DNA of 64,000 nucleotides, from the NCBI GenBank assembly GCA_001600615.1, contig BCKK01000004.1, positions 558,001 through 622,000 of the forward strand. The letters run 5' to 3'. The notes under the pieces were generated by a model. That model did not search any database. It was not told the origin of the DNA and worked only from the letters and a program-made list of their open reading frames with translations. This DNA is from Dioszegia crocea (lineage: Eukaryota > Basidiomycota > Tremellomycetes > Tremellales > Bulleribasidiaceae). Made by a program: the position numbers and the translations under genes. This document shows positions 57,586-64,000 of the stretch, piece by piece; the first letter of the stretch is position 1, and every line of letters begins with the position of its first letter.

Positions 57586-58963
57586 CGTGTGACCGAATGG
57601 CCGAGGAGAAAGCCATAGAGGAATGGGGATAGATATACAGGTTTCGGGTGATAGAAGAAGCGGACCGGGGCGAAAGTGGAGAAAACGAGGACGAGCGATG
57701 GTAAGAACAGATAGTAGTTGGATGGTTGGTAGGAGAACAAGTCAGCTATGCGGCACTTCTGATGCTCAGAGACTAAGAGTGGAGGTGGGTTGTGGAGCAG
57801 GCTCATGCAGACCCGCTCAGCCCAAATGGAAATGTCTAGACTCTAGCAAGTGGACGCGACGCGATCGAAATTGAGGAACCAGGCCCCAGCCTGCTGATAG
57901 GACCCACTGCCGATCCGTCCGGGCCGGCGGTACACGCAGCACGAGTAACGTCAGGGAAAGAGTCAACTTACGACGTGCGATCGGGACAAAGGGAGATCGT
58001 CAATTCAGGAAGTCTGCAGGAAATCCGCGATTCCACAAGCCACCAGATCCTACTGCCGAGGTATCAGCGCATTGACCAAAGGAATGGACCGATCCCCATT
58101 CTGCACATCGAGACTTACTGCTGCCAAGAATCAGGCACCGGTAGAATAGATTGACGAGAATAGAGCGGACGCGTGATGAAGATAGGGTCGACGACAGCCA
58201 CCGTGAATGTGGCCTCGGGGTGGCGTTCGGTAAAGTTGTGGAGCTGAGGGTAAGAGTTAAGGGCTTCCACTGCTTTTCCCGTCCCTTTTCCGATTTATGC
58301 GCACTGCGAGATGCGCGTCCTCGAGGATGGACACAGGGTGGGCTGTCGTCCTTGCCGTCCTGCGTCTCCGGAGAGATTGTGGCGTCGAGGAACGCACAGG
58401 TCAGAGGAACGCTCCACAGTTTCGGAGACAAGGTGACACACGGGTTCCTGAATGCCGTAAGGGAATGGGGGCGATCGAGCAGGCGTTACCCCGTGTGTTT
58501 CATCTTTGCCCTGAGTGTGGCACCCGGGTGGCGGTGTGGCGTCTGACCCTTTGACATCCCCCTGAGCGTGTCAGGAGGTGCAAAGCCGAAAGTTTCAACA
58601 GGGCTCGAGATGTTTGAGCGTCTGAAACTGATTTCAAGAGTGTGTTTTGGCTATTTGGGGCGAGCAGAGGAATGGATGTTCTGTTTCGAAATTGACGTAC
58701 CCAGTGCCCACCAGAGCTACACCAGACCTTATCCTGTTTTGGTGTCATGAATCAATGCGACCTTGCTCAAACTCCCGCAAACCCAACACACACAACCACT
58801 CCTTCTATCGGTATCCAACCTCTCCAAATCAGAACACTAAGACACTTCACCTCAGCTGATCTTAATCTGGGGTCGTCTAACAGACACAGCACTGCAACAT
58901 CTCTAAACTTCGACACGCCCGTCAAGCCTCCCCACACATCCCCCTTCCGTATTCATCATATCA
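57586..58963. other. Gene-poor stretch, nothing convincing
   Basis: 1.38 kb between aprataxin and the first single-span protein. Two minus-strand frames (57363-57806, 58000-58431) and a plus frame (58151-58546) lack motifs, good starts or splice support. CA-rich 58770-58960 looks like a leader. Confidence 0.45.
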
Positions 58964-59710
58964 ATGTCAGCATCTAGCGTCGCGCAGTCAGCGCTAGGCT
59001 CCTCCCAGTCAAGTACGGTGTTGTCCAAGAACTACAGCGAAAGCAGGCGGAGAGCGTGGCTTCACTTCAGACGTCGCGCTCAGGACCCAGAGCCGAGCGA
59101 ATCCGTCCTTCCGGAAGAGAAACCGCGATCTCGATTACGCCGCCTGCTACGAAGATCTGCGAAGGAGTCGGTTGGACCAGTCCCGACTGAAACTGTTCCC
59201 GAAAGTACTGGAAGAACATCTCGATTCTTTCGCTCCCTTCGCGGCAAGTCGTGCACTGCTGATTCAAACACTCAACAAACGTGCAGCAATTGTGGAACTG
59301 TGACTGGTACCACGGTTGCCGGGACGTTCCCTATGGCCCCTGCAGATCCCAGCCCGTGGTACTCCGGAGTCACTTCAAAACTTTCAAACCCTTACCTCCT
59401 CGCGGGACTCGCTACTTTAGGCCTCGCCGCCACCGCCGCTACCATCTATATGAGCGGCACTACGCCCAGTAGATCCGGAGCCCGCCCCAGATCAAACTTT
59501 GGCCAATCCGCTTTTGCCTCACGTGCACGCCCCGGCGCATCCACATTCGCGGCTCACAGTGGGTTTGGGGGAGGTCCTCGTAGCATGATGCCCCAACAAG
59601 ATTGGAGGCAGTATGGGAACTACCAATCGCAGCCATCAGCTAGTAGGAATCTATCCCAGAGTGTTCTCGCGGGGGCGAGTACGGTAGTCTCTGGACTTAG
59701 TCTTTGGTAG
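58964..59710 (+). CDS. Small single-span membrane protein 1 (hypothetical)
   Basis: An intronless 248-residue frame starting MSASSVAQSALGSS. The N-terminal half is very basic (SRRRAWLHFRRR, RSRLRRLLRRSAK, RFFRSLRGK). A CSNCGT motif sits at about residues 106-111. A hydrophobic span LAGLATLGLAATAATIYM (about residues 145-162) follows, then a Gly/Ser/Arg-rich tail with SVLAGASTVVSGLSLW at the end. Family not recognised. The neighbour 60336-60989 has a similar plan, so they may be a diverged pair. The lack of introns contrasts with most genes here. Confidence 0.55.
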   Translation: MSASSVAQSALGSSQSSTVLSKNYSESRRRAWLHFRRRAQDPEPSESVLPEEKPRSRLRRLLRRSAKESVGPVPTETVPESTGRTSRFFRSLRGKSCTADSNTQQTCSNCGTVTGTTVAGTFPMAPADPSPWYSGVTSKLSNPYLLAGLATLGLAATAATIYMSGTTPSRSGARPRSNFGQSAFASRARPGASTFAAHSGFGGGPRSMMPQQDWRQYGNYQSQPSASRNLSQSVLAGASTVVSGLSLW

Positions 59711-60335
59711 CGCAGTGCATAGACTGTTGGCCACATCCAGACAATTTAGCTGTCGTCGCTTACGCTCCGCGTACTTATGATTCTGTGCGCATCGTTACTT
59801 CACGGCACTGCTGTCTCCTTAGAGCATCCCGATTGGTCTGTGGCTAAGCAGGTGCAGTGACGGAGGCAGTCTGTGGACTCTGTGCCAACCCCTGCATATC
59901 TCGAACCTGTAACATATGTCCCCCAAATGTCCCCCAGAGCCCAGGCGATCGAGCTCCTTTGATCTATACCCCGTATTACGCTTGACTTCAGGGTGCTTTC
60001 CAGACGAATGGCGCGCCAACCGTTGCACGTCATCTTTTCATATATGTTCCCTTGTAACTCTAGGGTCAACGTATAATGTTGGCTGTGCAGTCCCACTGGG
60101 CTGTCGATCGACACGGAGCTTTGCTTACCTGCAATTATCGCACACAACCCACCTCCATATCAAGAATCCCCAACATCCCACAACAACTCACTATCCAAAG
60201 TCATCGAAGTACCCCTCGGTGAGCCTTTCATCTCTTCAGAGTCAGGGGCATACTTGAAGCTCATGGCCTCAGCAGCTTATCGTCGATCAAGCCTTGAGCA
60301 AACACACGTGAACTATCGACCGACTGCTCATCAGC
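59711..60335. other. Intergenic, nothing recognised
   Basis: About 625 bp. A competing ATG at 60263 opens a 50-codon frame that ends inside the next gene and is not favoured. Otherwise nothing. Confidence 0.45.
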
Positions 60336-60989
60336 ATGGGTCGCCCTCCTCGTTTGCAGTTCGGGATGAACAGCTCTCAGTATTCCGATCCCCAGTGTGA
60401 AACGGAACTCATAAGGGAGGATGCCTGGAAGAATCTAAACTCCGGTACCAGCGAGAGGTATCCTGGTTGCTCCAAGTCGACAGCGGCCTCGTCCGCCGCG
60501 AGGCTCGAGAGGGTCAGAAGAGATTATAACAAACCGCCTCCCAGTAATTCCACTCGGCGCAGCCGCACCTCGGCATCTTCCAAACACACCACCTTCGGCC
60601 AAGTCACCAGGAACGATTTGCCTTCTCATTCGCCATCAGTAGGCAAAAGTACTGTCAAGCCCAAGTCCATTCTCAAAACTCGTTCCATCTTCGGGAACGT
60701 CAGTACCTGGGTGACGGCAGCGTCTTGCGCCGCTATCGGGGTCGGCGCCCTGTATTATCTATGCAGCGGTGACGTCGACCCATCTACACCCACCGACGCC
60801 TATGACTGGACATACCTTCCCGATGATTCGTTTGCGCACTACGATACTCATGTGTCAGCCGCTACCGCTGCCACCGGCTTTGACTACTCAAATGCGTCCG
60901 ACTACTCGATCGGGCAAGCGGGAACGGAGATGGGTGGCGAAAGCGCGATGTCGGGATGGTCTGGCGTCAGTCGGAGCGAGGCGTCTTGA
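60336..60989 (+). CDS. Small single-span membrane protein 2 (hypothetical)
   Basis: An intronless 217-residue frame, MGRPPRLQFGMNSSQ. A basic Ser/Thr-rich N-terminal half (STRRSRTSASSK, KPKSILKTRSIFG) leads to a hydrophobic span WVTAASCAAIGVGALYYL (about residues 126-143) and an acidic Tyr/Asp/Ser-rich tail. The plan, basic half, span, polar tail, parallels 58964-59710. The start is uncertain because another frame overlaps at 60263. Family not recognised. Confidence 0.5.
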   Translation: MGRPPRLQFGMNSSQYSDPQCETELIREDAWKNLNSGTSERYPGCSKSTAASSAARLERVRRDYNKPPPSNSTRRSRTSASSKHTTFGQVTRNDLPSHSPSVGKSTVKPKSILKTRSIFGNVSTWVTAASCAAIGVGALYYLCSGDVDPSTPTDAYDWTYLPDDSFAHYDTHVSAATAATGFDYSNASDYSIGQAGTEMGGESAMSGWSGVSRSEAS

Positions 60990-61195
60990 CTGAGAGTCAG
61001 CCAACGCTGGCCATCGGAAGGCAGCTCATCGGGAAAGGAATTGAGGGCTAGGATGTCGATAGTTGTTCCACCTAGCTAACTCAACCTTTGGCGAATGTTG
61101 TCTTTGTAGAGGTGAAGTAAGCAGCCCCTTCTGGGAGAACGAGAAACTATTGGCGGCACGACAGCTGTTCAGCATTTAGTGCTCTCCACCTAACA

Positions 61196-61216
61196 TATCG
61201 ATATCATATCGATATT
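61196..61216. repeat. Paired ATATCGATAT palindromes
   Basis: Two copies of the 10-bp palindrome ATATCGATAT separated by a single C. Further GATATC/TATATCA words follow up to 61420. Confidence 0.75.
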
Positions 61217-61380
61217 GCAATTTGAGATCTCGACCGGTCACCGGACATCAACTTCACTTCAGGTACAAGCTAAGGAACCCTGACGACACGATATGTCAAT
61301 ATCAGTAGACACCCTGATATGAGAAAATTGCTGGTATATCACTCAAAGATGATGACATACATCGTAATTATATCACTTGA

Positions 61381-61394
61381 GGAGCTTTCGCTCC
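61381..61394. other. GGAGC-TTTC-GCTCC hairpin
   Basis: A perfect 5-bp stem with a four-base loop, downstream of RPN5 (minus) in the convergent spacer. Confidence 0.6.
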
Positions 61395-61567
61395 AGGTCA
61401 GTATGATATCAGATATCACGTCAGATAAGAACATTCCTGGAGAGCATCAGTTCAGCTGTGAAGCCGGCCATTGAGACAGACAATGAGCTGCTGCATTTCG
61501 CAGAGCCAGACCAGTCACTTCATGCATCCCCCACGTTCCATCTCTACTCGCTCCCCGCGAATCCCTC

Positions 61568-63595
61568 CTAAGCCTTAACAGGCTTCCCCTTGCTCGCCTC
61601 GTGCATAGCATACTCCTTCGACACAAGATGACTCGCCTTCTCCACCAAACCCAGCATCTTGCTGATATCCGAAGACCAGACATTGAGCACATCGTTCGCG
61701 TCTCTCTTCTTCTTGAAAGTGACGATTCCCGCCGGTCGATCTATCCGCGCAAAGATAGTTTTATCAGTGACGAGTTTGCAGATTGTGCGTTCAGTGGTGA
61801 GAGGGGGTAGGTCGAGAAGTTCCGAAAGGCGGGTCATGTGGATTCGGGAATAGTATTCAGCGAGGACTCGAATGTTCTACATTCTAGTCAGTTGCGTTCC
61901 ATACCATAGACATATGGAAGATGTTGGGAACTCACGTGCTCTACGACCCGCTTGTGCAATTGTTCCCAACGCCAGTCTCCCGGAGACGTCAACTCCTCAG
62001 GTTTCCTGCCCTCGGCTTTTGTTCCAGTCTTCTTGCCGAGCTCAGAGGAGGAGGCAAACACGGGAGATTGACGAAGGCCCGGGCCATACATTTGCTCGAT
62101 CCCAGGCCATCGCATGAGCTCTTTGGTGACGAAGCATTTCATGAGGTCGCTAATGTGTCAGCTTGTGCCATATGCGACTTCGGATTGGGAGCTCACTAGT
62201 GTAAGGAAGCCTTCGCCAGGGCCGGATCAGCGTAAAGCTTATGTAGCATGTCCGACTGTTCGTTGTTGTAGGGTGCGAGGGTGACGTAGGTTATGATATT
62301 CTCCAAAACCTATATGTAAGCTGTGAGTTTGAGGGAACTGAAGCTGAACAGCTTACATTCAGCTCTCGAGCCTCATCCGCCTTGACCTCCTCAGTGTCCC
62401 ATACTGCTTGATATGCGTTACAAGCCTCCAGGAAGTCGTCATCCTGCAGAGCGAGCTGCACGATGAGGTCGTAATATCGCAATTTCATATCCTGGATTGT
62501 CAGCTGGCGATCTGCGATTGGACGTGGAGCGGATAGCTCACTGCACTCTCTTTCTCCTTAAGATACACTCTGTTGACCTTTCTTGAACCAACTCGGACTT
62601 TGGTCCAGTTCCCTCGCAAGCTCTCTAGACGCATTTGCTCCAGAAGGCTACATCCAGTCAGCTTGAGATTACCATGAAGGCGACGATAATCGGAGCTCAC
62701 AATTCGGTCTTCTCCCGCTTATCCATACTACTGTAAGTCTCGACCTGGATGTCCGATAAGAGGTCCGCGGCCGCATTGACATGATCTTTGGCGGTGACGG
62801 GTTCCTTCTTCTTCTCGGCCTCTCCTTTTGCGCTGGACGACGTGGACGCTTTTGAAGAGGAAGCTTGTTTGTCAGCTAACCTGGCCCGAGACTTAAAAGG
62901 GGAAAATGTAGCTTACCGGAAGATTCCGCTGGTGCAGACTGTGAGAGATTTTCATGATAAGCCGCTAGTGAAAGAGTTAATCTCGCTCGGGCCAGCTCGA
63001 GGTATATCTAATGGATGAGTTCTGTCTTTGTATTGCCACTTAACGCGCAGCAGACATATTTTCAACTCACCTTCCCCTCCGTGATATCTCGCAGAGTATT
63101 GAGCAGCTCTAACCACCGATCCTTTCCGCCCTTGTACTCCCCCTTCTCCTTCTTCTCCTTCAGAGCTGGCAACCACTTCATGGCCTCGTCCACCATCCGC
63201 ACGACCGCTTCTTTCAGCTGACCGTGCTTCTTTGACATGATGGTCAGTTGTTGATTCAGCATATCGAGGTCGCCGGCTTGGTGGATGATGGTAGCGAGGG
63301 TAGTGAGGAGGGTTGCGGTAGATGTCATGTCAGCGGCCTGATACACGTCAGCTGCTGTGCCAACCATCATTGCTGTACTGGGGGTAGCTGATAGGTGAAG
63401 TTATACTTACATTTCGCGTCTGCTTCTCCATCGCTGTGATCTTGTCGACAGCTTCGGCCAACTTGCCATCCTAGATCATCAGTTCTGGGCTCTTTCCTCG
63501 ATCACCAACCAACGCACCCTCGCCAATCCTTCGACCTCCGGTACCAGCGCCGTCACCTCGGCCGTAAAATCTCTCTCCTGTTTACGCTGTGCCAT
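61568..63595 (-). CDS. RPN5: 26S proteasome regulatory subunit Rpn5 (PSMD12)
   Basis: A multi-exon gene starting MAQRKQERDFTAEVTALVP. Blocks seen in order: ATLLTTLATIIHQAGDLDML, LNQQLTIMSKKHGQLKEAV, AAADLLSDIQVETYSSMDKR, LLEQMRLESLRGNWTKVRV, RVYLKEKESADMKLRYYDL, VLENIITYVTLAPYNNEQSD, then the PCI/winged-helix end RLSELLDLPPLTTE, FARIDRPAGIVTFKKKRDAN and a C-terminal helix. Known role: a lid subunit of the 19S particle and a scaffold for the Rpn11 deubiquitinase. A Lys/Ser-rich insertion (SSSKASTSSSAKGEAEKKK) in the N-terminal half is specific to this copy or lineage. The stop is TAG at 61570-61568. Confidence 0.94.
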
Positions 63596-63791
63596 TGTAT
63601 ATGTATTTGGTGGATGATGTATAGACGCGAATCCTCATTCCTCATCGAAGACGCATCAGCGCGCAAGCAGTCACGTGAGGGCTAAACATTTCCCGAATCG
63701 GGGTTATCCGCTTTTATCCCGAGCCCATCTCACCCGATGTCCCACCCAAAAGTCCAAAGCTACAGCCTGCTTCTACTATACACCCGACACA
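63596..63791. promoter_or_regulatory. Shared divergent promoter RPN5 / mitoribosomal gene
   Basis: 196 bp between start codons. No proteasome PACE-type element (GGTGGCAAA) was recognised. Confidence 0.45.
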
Positions 63792-64000
63792 ATGAGGAAG
63801 CTAGCTTCACAAGTACCAGAGACAGTCTCTAGACTGCTCAAATCCACCCTCCTGCGAACCCCACCAACTTGGTACACTCCAGTTCTTTCAAATCCGCCCC
63901 CGATTCAGCCAGCCCGGAGCTCTGCAGTCAGACATACCCGACTCCCAACTGGCGCTCAGGAGCCCAAGTACAATGACGTATACCCGCACCCTGTCGATAA
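63792..64000 (+). CDS. Probable mitochondrial small-subunit ribosomal protein (mS23-like), 3' end outside window
   Basis: Starts at ATG 63792 with MRKLASQVPETVSRLLKS, then LLRTPPTWYTPVLSNPPP and later EPKYNDVYPHPVD, open to the window end. The combination of an N-terminal SRLL helix and PxWYxxVLxxPP resembles fungal Rsm25/mS23 of the mitochondrial small ribosomal subunit. Only about 69 residues are visible, so this is a pattern-based suggestion. Alternatives would be another mitochondrial protein with a similar N-terminus. Confidence 0.5.
   Translation, partial: MRKLASQVPETVSRLLKSTLLRTPPTWYTPVLSNPPPIQPARSSAVRHTRLPTGAQEPKYNDVYPHPVD

Larger units (their letters stand above)
60990..61567. other. 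AT-rich convergent spacer with palindromes
   Basis: 578 bp between convergent genes. It contains clustered ATATCGATAT palindromes (61196-61216) and GGAGCTTTCGCTCC (61381-61394). No gene. Confidence 0.6.

Noticed and set aside
57363..58546. Open frames in the gene-poor stretch after aprataxin
   Set aside because: No motif, no splice support, overlap with each other and with the aprataxin 5' end.
1..64000. tRNA genes, rRNA and CRISPR arrays
   Set aside because: No B-box-like GGTTCGAATCC with a cloverleaf and no regular spacer arrays were found by eye on either strand; a tRNAscan run would settle tRNAs.

Overview
The window reads as nuclear DNA of a basidiomycete fungus, most likely a Tremellomycete (Cryptococcus/Kwoniella-like). 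The genes are close together and rich in introns. Most introns are about 45-95 nt, start GTAAGT/GTGAGT, carry a CTGAC/CTGAT branch site and end in CAG or TAG. The gene set is ordinary fungal housekeeping: 26S proteasome, exosome, SF3a, mitochondrial aconitase and respiratory complex III assembly. All exon joins were made by eye and checked for reading phase; no homology search was run, so family names rest on remembered motifs.

Layout. 1-3888: 3' part of a Ser/Pro-rich coiled-coil protein. 4.3-7.9 kb: MZM1, PRP11/SF3A2 and, divergently, the rRNA methyltransferase RRP8. 8.2-11.4 kb: an 80-residue protein with a Cys-rich tail, BEM46 and the exosome cap subunit RRP40. 12.1-13.9 kb: two tandem paralogues of an unrecognised Cys-motif family. 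14.3-16.8 kb: two low-complexity proteins. 17.5-22.7 kb: a three-gene tandem array of an unrecognised family with an F-box-like N-terminus and a CxxCxxCGW tail. 23.0-25.1 kb: a Pro/Ser-rich gene with a reading-frame break that runs into a degenerate minisatellite.

25.5-28.6 kb: ACO1. 30.2-32.0 kb: a bHLH-zipper-type regulator, followed by a gene-poor stretch with a repeated palindrome. 33.4-36.9 kb: NPC2, a pterin dehydratase and GLO2 with an alternative mitochondrial leader. 36.9-39.2 kb: no intact gene, but three tandem diverged units, each ending in a 42-nt hairpin whose stem shows paired substitutions between copies. This is the best candidate for something undescribed. 39.2-45.3 kb: an NVJ2-type PH/SMP lipid-transfer protein and a membrane-anchored GH71 alpha-1,3-glucanase. 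45.6-50.2 kb: an ankyrin-CCCH RNA-binding protein and a mitochondrial inner-membrane protein. 50.7-57.6 kb: a mahogunin-type RING E3, a UBE2E-like E2 with SUMO-interacting-like motifs in its tail, an EAF elongation factor and an aprataxin with a lipidation-like N-terminus. 59-61 kb: two small single-span membrane proteins. 61.6-63.6 kb: RPN5. 63.8 kb: start of a probable mitoribosomal protein.

The ubiquitin-proteasome (RING E3, E2, RPN5) and RNA-processing (PRP11, RRP8, RRP40, CCCH) genes are neighbours but do not form an evident functional cluster. Four divergent pairs share promoters of about 190-225 bp.
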